A stretch of DNA of 36,733 nucleotides from Phycisphaerae bacterium (GCA_030604525.1 JAUVVQ010000024.1:1-36733), one strand, 5' to 3'. Shown: positions 16,593 to 23,438, counted from the stretch's first letter. The notes: a model not told the origin generated them from the letters alone. Made by a program: numbers and translations.

Positions 16593-16814
16593 TTACTTTC
16601 TAACACGGGGGAGTTTCCCACTCTTACGTAGTTTGAAAAGTTGGTCTGCTACTTGTTCTGGACTAAATTGACTATCAGGTGTAAATTTTGCATTGAACCA
16701 TGAAGTAAATTTCTGCAGAAGGTTATTGTCTTTTACTATTTGGTCGCTCGGGATGTTGAATTGTTTATAATGAAGTTTCAATTTTTCTATTTCCTGTTCT
16801 TGCCAATTTCTCAT
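16593..16814 (-). CDS. 73-aa protein duplicating the methyltransferase C-terminal module
   Basis: The ATG overlaps the methyltransferase stop by 4 nt (ATGA type), so the two are translationally coupled. The 73 residues align with residues 254-326 of that methyltransferase almost without gaps: Trp4 with Trp256, LKLHY with LKWLY, IPSDQI with VPTEQL, LLQKFTSWFN with LLTLFTNKFN, FSPEQV with FRPNQI, and LRKSGKL with MRKNAKL. I count roughly 22 identities in 65 positions. The helix spacing (initial Trp, a mid segment, then 'F-x-P-x-Q-V/I...L/M-R-K') recalls Myb/homeodomain-like DNA-binding folds, which is inference. It may be a stand-alone DNA-binding subunit or cofactor of the methyltransferase. 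No endonuclease motif is present. Confidence 0.8.
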   Translation of the reverse strand: MRNWQEQEIEKLKLHYKQFNIPSDQIVKDNNLLQKFTSWFNAKFTPDSQFSPEQVADQLFKLRKSGKLPRVRK

Positions 16815-17839
16815 AATGCTTTCTCCGAATTGAATTTTTTCGACTTTCTTGAGATTGGATGACCCCGCAATGGGCCTAGTTTGGCGTTTTTTCTCATTTG
16901 AATTAAATGCTTAGTAATTTGATTGGGTCTAAATAGATTTTGGTTTTCTCCAATGCGTTGGTTAAATTTATTTGTGAATAAAGTTAATAAGATAGGATCC
17001 TCTTGAAGTTGTTCGGTAGGGACTTTGTTCTCGTGATAAAGCCATTTGAGTTCTTGATTCATTTGATTAGTCCATTTGCGGGTTTGTTCACCTTCAATTG
17101 CTAAGTCTTTACATCGTTCGATTCTTTTACGCGACTCGTTAGCATATTTACCAGAGAGTTCAATTCCTGTATATTTTCTTTTCAATTTAGCAGCGGCGAT
17201 AGCAGTAGTTCCGGAGCCGGAGAATGGGTCGAGAATCCAGTCGCTTTCGTTTGAGCTGACTCGGATAATTCGGGCTAAAAGGGATTCGGGCATTTGGCAG
17301 GGGAAGTTTGTCCGCTCTTTGAATGTTCCGCAGATACGTGGGTATTCGTTCCATACGTCGTCCGGCATTTTGCCTTTCGGGTTTGCTCGTTTGTCTTTAT
17401 ATTTTTTTTGCCTGTCTGAGATTATGCGGACGGCGTCATCGTTGAAGGTGAAGTTTTTCGGGTCTTTGACGAAATAAAAGATGTGAGTGTGTGAGCGGGC
17501 GAATTTATTTTTCATCTGCTGGCCGAAGGAGTAGTGCCAGATGAGCCAGTTTCTCATAGTGAGGTCGAGCCGGTCGGCAATTTTTTTGATGTCGGCGGCG
17601 TGTGTGTCACCTATGGCGATATAGAAAGAGCCGTGGGCTTTGAGCGCACCACAGCAGGCGGTCATCCATTTTTCTGACCAGTCGATATAGGTTGTTGCTT
17701 TTACATCGTCTTTGTATTTATCGTATTTGTAGCCGATATTGAATGGCGGGTCGGCAAAAATCAGGTCGGCGAAGGGCTTTTCATCCCGCAGGACCTTTAT
17801 ACAATCACCACATACGATTTTGTTGCGAAGTTCCGACAT
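16811..17839 (-). CDS. Solitary beta-class DNA (N4/N6) methyltransferase
   Basis: A 342-aa SAM-dependent DNA methyltransferase. The order of motifs is beta class: catalytic motif IV DPPF first (30-33), then motif I in LDPFSGSGTTAIAA (203-216), with YTGIELSGKYA as motif II. DPPF-type enzymes modify adenine N6 or cytosine N4; the target sequence cannot be read. Residues about 254-326 form an extra helical module that is repeated as the separate 73-aa gene overlapping its end. No restriction endonuclease lies on either side, so this is probably an orphan, regulatory-type enzyme. The ATG has no Shine-Dalgarno sequence, and a TATAAA element on the same strand (+ strand 17850-17855) places transcription within a couple of bases of it, so the mRNA may be leaderless. 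Confidence 0.93.
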   Translation of the reverse strand: MSELRNKIVCGDCIKVLRDEKPFADLIFADPPFNIGYKYDKYKDDVKATTYIDWSEKWMTACCGALKAHGSFYIAIGDTHAADIKKIADRLDLTMRNWLIWHYSFGQQMKNKFARSHTHIFYFVKDPKNFTFNDDAVRIISDRQKKYKDKRANPKGKMPDDVWNEYPRICGTFKERTNFPCQMPESLLARIIRVSSNESDWILDPFSGSGTTAIAAAKLKRKYTGIELSGKYANESRKRIERCKDLAIEGEQTRKWTNQMNQELKWLYHENKVPTEQLQEDPILLTLFTNKFNQRIGENQNLFRPNQITKHLIQMRKNAKLGPLRGHPISRKSKKFNSEKAL

Positions 17840-17910
17840 AGGGGTATTTTATACAAAGTCTGAAGTTCTGCAAGAAGTGATTTGCGAAGGCGGTTTCGTA
17901 GATGAATGCT

Positions 17911-18516
17911 TTACTGCTGCGGCTTGATTACTCTTTGTTCGTTGAATACTTTTCCTGTCAGGAGGTCGGTAAAAATTACTTTGACGGTCAGAGGTTCCTG
18001 GAAGTTTTCGATTTTGTCCGCAATATCAAATGTTAATCTGTAATTAATGGTTATCAAAGTAGCGAACCATAGTTTTTTCAGTTCCTGTGGTGGTATGTGC
18101 CATTCGGCGAGAAGGGCTTTTTCGGATTCCGTATTCAAATCCCAGAGCTGGACATCGACGAAAGCGGGGGATTTTACGATGTCTCCCTGGGCATCAATCG
18201 GCTGGATATAAACAATAAGCTTTTCCAGCTTTCCATCTTTGTCTTTGTCATAGAGGTTTGTGTATTTGTGAATTTTAATTCTTTGGATGTCATAGAGGTT
18301 AGAGAATTTGAGCTGAGTGTCAATTCCAGCGAGGTTTTTTATTTGTTTTTGTAATTGCTGATTTCCCTTTTTTTCCTGCTGGATTTGGGATGTTAGCTGT
18401 TTTTTTTCGTTTTGGAGATTATTAATAGCATCAGCCAGAGAATCTTTTTTGCTTTGGGTTTGACAGCCCGCTACGATAGTCAACAGAGAACCGATTAGGA
18501 TGTATGCCGCCTTCAC
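17911..18516 (-). CDS. Hypothetical lipoprotein with coiled coil
   Basis: The 201-aa product has a type II signal peptide with lipobox VAGC (Cys18), followed by a short coiled coil (about 28-62, LADAINNLQNEKKQLTSQIQQ) and a globular part with 'YDKDKDGKLEKLIVYIQPID', which looks like an acidic loop in a beta-rich domain. The start is GTG, with AAGGAC 6 nt upstream. It follows the downstream clpP by 21 nt on the same strand and may be cotranscribed with it. I do not recognise a family. Membrane anchorage is the only firm inference; the lipid is probably completed by the nearby Lnt. Confidence 0.82.
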   Translation of the reverse strand: MKAAYILIGSLLTIVAGCQTQSKKDSLADAINNLQNEKKQLTSQIQQEKKGNQQLQKQIKNLAGIDTQLKFSNLYDIQRIKIHKYTNLYDKDKDGKLEKLIVYIQPIDAQGDIVKSPAFVDVQLWDLNTESEKALLAEWHIPPQELKKLWFATLITINYRLTFDIADKIENFQEPLTVKVIFTDLLTGKVFNEQRVIKPQQ

Positions 18517-18537
18517 TTGCCGGTCCTTTCCAAATTA

Positions 18538-19170
18538 TTAATCATTATTTTTCTGGTTTTCGGCGATTTTTGGAGCTTTTTGCAATACTTTGTCGGCGAG
18601 TCCATAGTCTATAGCTTCCTGTGCATTTAGCCAGAGATTTCTATCACAGTCTTTTTCGACTTTTTCCACTTTTTGGCCTGTATGTTCGGATAGGATTTCA
18701 TACAGTCGCGAACGCAGCCGAATTATTTCCTGGGCTTCGATGTCTAAATCGGTAGCTGGTCCCTGCAGTATGCCGGATATAAGGGGCTGATGCAGTAGAA
18801 CTCTGCCGTTGTTTAAGAGGAATCTTTTTTCTTTGGTTCCGCCGGCCAGGAGAAGTGCACCCATGCTTGCAGCTTGTCCGAGACAGTAAGTGGCAACGTC
18901 ACATCTTACGAACTGCATTGTGTCGTATACTGCCAGCCCTGCGGTGATGGAGCCGCCCGGTGAGTTTATGTAAAAATGTATATCGTCTTTGCTTTCTTCA
19001 TTACTTAAAAAGAGCATTTGAGCGATGATGGTATTTGCAGTGGCGTCATCGACTATACCGCCAAGAAATATTATCCTGTCTTTTAGCAATCTCGAGTAAA
19101 TATCATAAGCACGTTCGGTTCGGCCACTTTTTTCAATAACTATTGGAACGAGGTTTTGATTAACAGCCAT
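18538..19170 (-). CDS. clpP: ATP-dependent Clp protease proteolytic subunit (ClpP, copy 2)
   Basis: ClpP is the serine peptidase chamber that degrades substrates fed by ClpX or ClpA/C. The 210-aa product has the full catalytic triad at the expected spacing: Ser102 in GQAASMGA, His127 in LLHQP and Asp176 in DCDRN, offset by 5 from the Escherichia coli numbering. YINSPGGSI precedes them. It is the more canonical of the two copies. It lies 24 nt after the other clpP, and both follow the trigger factor gene; no clpX is in the window. An AAGGAA ribosome-binding site precedes the ATG. Confidence 0.97.
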   Translation of the reverse strand: MAVNQNLVPIVIEKSGRTERAYDIYSRLLKDRIIFLGGIVDDATANTIIAQMLFLSNEESKDDIHFYINSPGGSITAGLAVYDTMQFVRCDVATYCLGQAASMGALLLAGGTKEKRFLLNNGRVLLHQPLISGILQGPATDLDIEAQEIIRLRSRLYEILSEHTGQKVEKVEKDCDRNLWLNAQEAIDYGLADKVLQKAPKIAENQKNND

Positions 19171-19194
19171 ATTTTTAATTCCTTGTTTGTAATA

Positions 19195-19866
19195 TTATTT
19201 TTTCTCAGTATTATTTTTCTTATCGTCTTTTTCTTTTTTCCCTTTTTCTTTTTCTTGAAGGACTTCGTCGATGAGTCCGTATTCGTGAGCTTGCTCGGCA
19301 GTCATATATCTGTCTCTTTCGGTTTCGGCGGCGATTTTTTCAACCGGCTGGCCGGTATGCTTTGACAGGATTTGGTTAATCATTTCTTTGGCTTTTAATA
19401 TTTCCTCCGCCTGGATTTTGATGTCAGCGGCTTGGCCCGTGATGCCGCCCCAGGGTTGATGCAGCATAACTTTGGCATGGGCGAGTGCGTGCCTTCGTCC
19501 TTTTTCACCCGCTGCTAAAATAAGTGCGGCTCCGGATTGAGCCCTGCCGATGCAGTAGGTGGCTACGGGAGAGTTGACAAAACGCATTGTATCGTAGACG
19601 GCCATTGTGTCATCGACACTGCCTCCCGGAGAATTTATGTATAAGCTGATTTCGCTGCCTTTTTTAAGGTTGTCAAGATAGAGGATTTTCATGATTACTT
19701 CAGCAGCTCTTGCGTAGGAGATTTCGCCGATGAGGAAAACAATTCGGTTTTCCAGCAGCATATCGTCGAGACTCATCTGACGGAATTGCTGATACTTGGA
19801 GGGATTGTATTGATTTCGGATGTCGATGTTTTGTACGTGGTTTGTTTTGTGAGGTTCAAACAACAT
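19195..19866 (-). CDS. clpP: ATP-dependent Clp protease proteolytic subunit (ClpP, copy 1)
   Basis: The second ClpP paralogue, 223 aa. The triad is intact: Ser111, His136 in MLHQP and Asp185 in ETERDRYM, all offset by 14 from Escherichia coli. The nucleophile region reads GRAQSGAA instead of the usual GQAASMGA, so the surroundings of the serine differ although the serine is kept. The N-terminus is about 9 residues longer than copy 2, and the C-terminus carries a lysine/glutamate-rich tail (about 204-223). Two divergent clpP genes in tandem suggest a mixed two-ring protease as in mycobacteria or Listeria; this is inference. AAGGAA lies 8 nt before the ATG. Confidence 0.95.
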   Translation of the reverse strand: MLFEPHKTNHVQNIDIRNQYNPSKYQQFRQMSLDDMLLENRIVFLIGEISYARAAEVIMKILYLDNLKKGSEISLYINSPGGSVDDTMAVYDTMRFVNSPVATYCIGRAQSGAALILAAGEKGRRHALAHAKVMLHQPWGGITGQAADIKIQAEEILKAKEMINQILSKHTGQPVEKIAAETERDRYMTAEQAHEYGLIDEVLQEKEKGKKEKDDKKNNTEKK

Positions 19867-19946
19867 TTATATTATTCCTTTTTTAAGTTTTTCCTGCGAG
19901 ATATTTTTGTTTAGAGAAACACCTTCGTTTTTCTAATCGGTCAGTT

Positions 19947-21428
19947 TTACTTTTGGGTTTCTTTTTTATTTTTCTTTTTTGTGATTTTATTGAACTTTTT
20001 TTTCTTCTTGGTTGTTTTCTTTTTAGTTTTCTTTGTTTTTTCGCTGGGTTTTGGTTCTGTTTTCTTTTTGGTCTTCTTTTTAGCGGTTTTCTTTTTAGGT
20101 TTTACTTTTGTTATTTTTGCGGAATCGAGCAATTTAGCGATGCATTTGTCTTCTCTGACCTGCAGCTTGAACTGTCCGAGGGAGCCGTTTTGAGCCATTT
20201 GTTCTCTGAGTTTTTCAGGACGCTGTCCTCTCTGCATAGCTGCTTGAGCGATTTGCCCGTTGATTTCTTCATCTGTAACATTGATATCGAGCTTTTCAGC
20301 GACTTTATCGATTATAAAGAAAGTTTTCATTTGTTGTTTTGCCTGCTCTTCGCTGCTTGCGTGGAGTTTTTCCATATTTTCATTGACTTGTTCTTGTGGC
20401 AGTCCCTGTCTGAGCAGGTTGGCGTATTGTCTTTGCAGAATGGAGTTTGCCTGGTCGGCTACGATGTCCATTGGTAAATCAAAATTGGTGTTGTCGAGCA
20501 TGTATTTATAGATTTGGTCTCTCATTTGGTTTCTTGCCTGTTGTTGAAGGCGGTCATTGAGGGATTCTTCTACCTTTTGGCGCAACTGCTTTTCGTTTTC
20601 AACGCCGAAGCGTTTCAGGAAGTTTTCGTCGAGGAGAGCGGGCTTGAGGTATTTGACATCATTTATTTTGATTGAGATACCGACTTTTTTCCCGCGATAC
20701 TCTTCTTTGAAGAATGTTTTCGGAACTTCGACGGTAGTTTGTTTTAAATCACCTGCTTTGGCTCCCTTGAGAATTTTGTCAAGGTTCTCGACCGGGATTG
20801 GTCCTACATAGCCGTTTTTTCGTATGTATATTTCGGTGTTGTCGAATTTTTCTTCTTTGTCAATATCTTCAATTTTCAAGGTAGCATCAGCGATTATCTG
20901 GTCATCGACTTCGATTTTACCATCCTCTTTGGGCGTCCAGATGCCCGACCATTTTTGTGTTTGTTCTATTTCTCGCTCGATTTGGTTTTTTGTTACTTCG
21001 AGTTTTGGTTTTTCGATTGGAATTTCTTTTAACTCAGGCAGTTGGAATTCGGGTTTTACTTCAACTTCAAAATCGAATTTCAAGGGACCTTTATCTGGAA
21101 GCTCGATGTTTTCGTAATCGATGTCGGGTTCGCGTAAGATATCGAGTTCGTTATCTTTTATGGCAGAATCGCTTGCATCTGCCAGTAGTGTAAGCTTTAT
21201 TTTTTTTAAATTTTCTTTTCCGAATCTTTTTTCTAGGAGCCGGCGAGGCGCCCGGCCTTTTCTGAAGCCGGGGACAACAGCTTCTTTTCTTAGTGTTTCG
21301 TATTGCTGGTCAGCGGTTTCTTTTATGGATTGTTCCGGTATTTCCACTAATACCTTTTTCTTGCAGGGGCCGGCATTTTCGATGTTCACTTTGTTTTTTG
21401 TTTTGTTTTCCTGTTGGCTTTCGCTCAT
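19947..21428 (-). CDS. tig: Trigger factor chaperone with lysine-rich C-terminal tail
   Basis: Trigger factor binds the ribosome exit tunnel and shields nascent chains. The 493-aa protein has the ribosome-docking signature PGFRKGRAP (53-61), a PPIase-like middle domain (about 170-265) and the helical C-domain with HASSEEQAKQQMK and LDINVTDEEI. The PPIase region lacks the usual FIPGFE segment (here GPIPVENLDKILKGAKAGD), so isomerase activity may be lost. From residue 441 the protein ends in 53 residues of which 30 are lysine, an extension not found in ordinary trigger factors. It starts with AGGAG before the ATG and is followed by the two clpP genes, the common tig-clpP order. Confidence 0.95.
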   Translation of the reverse strand: MSESQQENKTKNKVNIENAGPCKKKVLVEIPEQSIKETADQQYETLRKEAVVPGFRKGRAPRRLLEKRFGKENLKKIKLTLLADASDSAIKDNELDILREPDIDYENIELPDKGPLKFDFEVEVKPEFQLPELKEIPIEKPKLEVTKNQIEREIEQTQKWSGIWTPKEDGKIEVDDQIIADATLKIEDIDKEEKFDNTEIYIRKNGYVGPIPVENLDKILKGAKAGDLKQTTVEVPKTFFKEEYRGKKVGISIKINDVKYLKPALLDENFLKRFGVENEKQLRQKVEESLNDRLQQQARNQMRDQIYKYMLDNTNFDLPMDIVADQANSILQRQYANLLRQGLPQEQVNENMEKLHASSEEQAKQQMKTFFIIDKVAEKLDINVTDEEINGQIAQAAMQRGQRPEKLREQMAQNGSLGQFKLQVREDKCIAKLLDSAKITKVKPKKKTAKKKTKKKTEPKPSEKTKKTKKKTTKKKKKFNKITKKKNKKETQK

Positions 21429-21464
21429 TTTCTACTCCTAACCGCATGGGGTTATCAGCAAGGT

Positions 21465-21506
21465 TAACAAATAAATAAAAATGGCCTCCGTGGGCCTTCC
21501 CCACAG
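21465..21506 (-). terminator. Possible terminator or attenuator between tRNA-Gly(GCC) and tig
   Basis: On the minus strand a 7-bp stem (+ positions 21500-21506 with 21488-21494, 5-nt loop) is followed by a T-rich tract (+ strand A-rich 21465-21481). It could end the tRNA transcript or attenuate read-through into tig. Confidence 0.4.
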
Positions 21507-21524
21507 CCAGTTCCATTGTTGTCT

Positions 21525-21548
21525 GAACCCAAAATGCCCTTTGGGTTC
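21525..21548 (-). repeat. Perfect 9-bp hairpin in the tig upstream region
   Basis: GAACCCAAA (21525-21533) and TTTGGGTTC (21540-21548) form perfect inverted arms around a 6-nt loop. No T-run follows on either strand, so it is not a plain terminator. It belongs to the same hairpin-rich neighbourhood as the cluster at 21821-21998. Confidence 0.7.
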
Positions 21549-21633
21549 TAAAAACATACCGACGACCAACGCCGAGCTATGGTTAGTTGATACCTCGTCG
21601 ATACTATATATCATCGTTGAGCATCCGAATAAA

Positions 21634-21705
21634 AGCGGGTGATGGGACTTGAACCCACGACATTCACGTTGGCAACGTGACGCTCTACCGCTGAGCTACA
21701 CCCGC
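21634..21705 (-). tRNA. tRNA-Gly (anticodon GCC)
   Basis: Reverse-strand cloverleaf: acceptor GCGGGTG/CACCCGC, D-arm GCTC-AGCGGTA-GAGC, anticodon stem TCACG/CGTGA around loop TTGCCAA (anticodon GCC), T-arm GTGGG TTCAAGT CCCAT, discriminator T. With the UCC isoacceptor at 2740 it gives two glycine tRNAs in the window. Confidence 0.97.
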
Positions 21706-21721
21706 ATTTTCAGTAAGTTAA

Positions 21722-21749
21722 AGTATAAAAGGTATATCGTTTCTTTCAA
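21722..21749 (-). promoter_or_regulatory. Promoter of tRNA-Gly(GCC)
   Basis: On the minus strand TTGAAA (+ 21744-21749) and TATACT (+ 21722-21727) are 16 bp apart, about 17 bases ahead of the mature tRNA end. Confidence 0.55.
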
Positions 21750-21820
21750 GGTTTTTTTGCAAAAATTCAGGATTTGATAATATGCAGCGTTCTCACCTGT
21801 TTGGCCGTTCAAATGCTCAA

Positions 21821-21998
21821 CTGCTCTTTTGGGCAGGGGCCAACGGAGCAGGAGGGATTCCGGCCTTTGGCCTAGAACCTAAATTTGCGGTGCAAATTTC
21901 CATAGGTGCTTTGCCCCTCTGGCGGCAGCAAAGCTGCCTGTCACCCCAACGACGTGGAAAAATTCTTTTTCCACACCTTTTTAGGGTTCGAATTCCCT
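21821..21998. repeat. Cluster of six or seven short hairpins with mostly 3-4 nt loops
   Basis: Within about 180 bases I count these inverted repeats: CTGCTC-TTTT-GGGCAG (21821-21836, one G-T pair); GGCC-TTT-GGCC (21862-21872); AAATTTGC-GGT-GCAAATTT (21881-21899); an 11-position stem with two mismatches around TTT (21900-21922); GGCAGC-AAA-GCTGCC (21924-21938); GTGGAAAAA-TTC-TTTTTCCAC (21954-21974); AGGG-TTCGAATT-CCCT (21983-21998). The arms are unrelated in sequence, so this is not one repeated unit. No open reading frame of note overlaps it on either strand. Confidence 0.75.
21844..21879 (-). pseudogene. 3' fragment of tRNA-Ser with a 14-nt palindromic insertion in the T-loop
   Basis: Positions 21844-21860 repeat exactly the 17 bases at 22013-22029, the discriminator, acceptor 3' strand and T-arm 3' strand of tRNA-Ser(UGA). 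The match resumes with GAACC at 21875-21879 (22030-22034 in the intact gene) after 14 extra bases (21861-21874) that contain GGCC-TTT-GGCC. The rest of the tRNA is not present. Confidence 0.75.
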
Positions 21999-22012
21999 TC
22001 AAAGGAGCTTAT

Positions 22013-22097
22013 CGGAGCAGGAGGGATTCGAACCCCCGTTACCTTTCGGTAAAACGGTTTTCAAGACCGTCGCCTTAAGCCGCTCGGCCACTGCTCC
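22013..22097 (-). tRNA. tRNA-Ser (anticodon UGA)
   Basis: Reverse-strand class II tRNA of 85 nt: acceptor GGAGCAG/CTGCTCC, anticodon stem ACGGT/ACCGT around loop CTTGAAA (anticodon TGA), a long variable arm (TTACCGAAAGGTAA hairpin), T-arm GGGGG TTCGAAT CCCTC, discriminator G. CCA is not encoded. Confidence 0.97.
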
Positions 22098-22213
22098 ATA
22101 ATTGTTATAGTTTTCTATATTCGGGTTTTATCTTTTATTCACTCTATATTGAAACGGATGATATTTCAAGGTTGTTGACTTTTTTGTGCCCGAAGGATTT
22201 TATACCCTTTAGG

Positions 22214-22282
22214 GCAATAAGTTGCGCGTTTGGTTTTTGTAACTAATTATCGTTAAGCCACTTATTGCACATTAAAGCGCAA
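22214..22282. repeat. Two interleaved inverted repeats (pseudoknot-like order)
   Basis: GCAATAAGT (22214-22222) is complementary to ACTTATTGC (22260-22268), and TTGCGC (22222-22227) is complementary to GCGCAA (22277-22282). The order A-B-A'-B' is that of an H-type pseudoknot. It lies 20 bases beyond the guaA stop, on the 3' side of that gene. Chance cannot be excluded. Confidence 0.45.
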
Positions 22283-22301
22283 TTGTTAAACGGGATTGGT
22301 A

Positions 22302-23234
22302 TTATATATATTCAATTGTAGCAGGGGGCTTGGGAGTTAAATCGTATAGACATCGGTTTATACCTTTGATATTTGTTATTTTTTCGCAGATTTTATTTAG
22401 CTTATCCCAAGGCAGTTGGGTAGCGGTTGCGTCTCTTGCATCGGTGCTTTCAATGCATCTGAGGACGATGATTTGGCCGAATTCTCTGTTATTGTCCCTG
22501 ATACCTGTTGCTTTGTCGTTCAGCAGGACGGCCATATATTGGAAGGCGCCGCTGTCGCCAAGCTCGTCTTCGACAATGTTTGTAGCGGTACTGACGGTTT
22601 CGAGGCGTTCGGGAGTTACTTCGCCTACAATTCTGGTTGCCAGGGCGGGGCCTGGGAATGGGATGCGGTTCCGAATTTCCTCCGGCATATCCAACAGCTT
22701 TGCGACTTCGCGAACGTCGTCTTTTCGAAGAGTTTTCAGCGGCTCTATCACTTTGTAGCCATAGGATTTTTGAGTATCTATGCCAAGCTGGTCAAGGATG
22801 TTGTGCTGGCGTTTGATTCCTGCAAGGGTTTCTTCGATGTCCGTCAGTATCGTTCCATGCAGTAGGAAAGTTGCATTCGATTCTTTGACAAGCCGGCTGA
22901 AGACCTTTGCATAGAAGGTGTCGGTAATGGCCTGTCTTTTTTCTTCCGGGTCGGTTAGCCCTTTCAAGGCGGACAAGAACTGGTCGCGGGCGTCTATTAA
23001 ATCGACTGTTATGCCCATTTTATCGAAGGTTTTGACAACATTTCGTGGTTCATTTTCCCTCATAAGTGCATTATCGACGAAGATTGTTTTTAGCTTCTCG
23101 CCAAGGGCGCGGTGGCCGAGCACTGTTACCACCGAACTGTCAACACCGCCGCTGAGGGCGTTTATTGCGACTTTATCTTTTACTGTTTCTTTGAGCTTTT
23201 GGATTTGTTCGTCGATAAAATTTCTGTAATCCAT
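22302..23234 (-). CDS. guaA: GMP synthase ATP-pyrophosphatase subunit (no amidotransferase domain)
   Basis: The product aminates XMP to GMP with ATP. The 310-aa protein starts directly with the ATP-PPase P-loop SGGVDSSV (28-35) and continues through FVDNALMRENEP, a GTILTDIEET segment, the IPFPGPALATRIVGEVTPERL signature and the C-terminal dimerisation domain ending PPATIEYI. Bacterial GuaA is usually about 520 aa with an N-terminal class I glutamine amidotransferase; here that half is missing and a good ribosome-binding site (AAGGAG) precedes the ATG, so this is not a truncation. It resembles the archaeal two-subunit arrangement. A separate amidotransferase subunit must be elsewhere, or the enzyme uses ammonia. 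Confidence 0.92.
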   Translation of the reverse strand: MDYRNFIDEQIQKLKETVKDKVAINALSGGVDSSVVTVLGHRALGEKLKTIFVDNALMRENEPRNVVKTFDKMGITVDLIDARDQFLSALKGLTDPEEKRQAITDTFYAKVFSRLVKESNATFLLHGTILTDIEETLAGIKRQHNILDQLGIDTQKSYGYKVIEPLKTLRKDDVREVAKLLDMPEEIRNRIPFPGPALATRIVGEVTPERLETVSTATNIVEDELGDSGAFQYMAVLLNDKATGIRDNNREFGQIIVLRCIESTDARDATATQLPWDKLNKICEKITNIKGINRCLYDLTPKPPATIEYI

Positions 23235-23341
23235 AAAGAGTTCTCCTTATTTTGATTCAGGGTTATTATACTTCAATTTTTGAGAGTTTTTACCTTAACA
23301 ATGATGGGGGGAAAAATCGTTAAAAAATTTAAAAATTTTTC

Positions 23342-23404
23342 TTGACATATTTAGCTATGCAATGCATAATATGTAATGCAAAGTATGTAATACAAACTTT
23401 GCAT
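23342..23404 (+). promoter_or_regulatory. padR promoter with three 14-bp-spaced operator repeats
   Basis: TTGACA (23342-23347) and CATAAT (23365-23370) are 17 bp apart. Overlapping the -10 and the start region are three copies of TATG(C/T)AAT(G/A)CA at 23356, 23370 and 23384, exactly 14 bp apart. In addition, ATGCAAAGT (23376-23384) and ACTTTGCAT (23396-23404) form a 9-bp inverted repeat. PadR proteins bind such TG/CA-ended palindromes, so autoregulation is the likely meaning. Confidence 0.65.
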
Positions 23405-23438
23405 TTGAACTTTTTGATATTTATAATAGGAGAAACGA

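Noticed and set aside
19953-21193. Several Phe/Leu-rich plus-strand frames over the trigger factor gene.
   Set aside because: They are the complement of the lysine-rich trigger factor coding sequence.
21782-22078. A 98-aa open frame on the plus strand across the tRNA-Ser region.
   Set aside because: It runs antisense through the tRNA and the hairpin cluster; no protein-like features.
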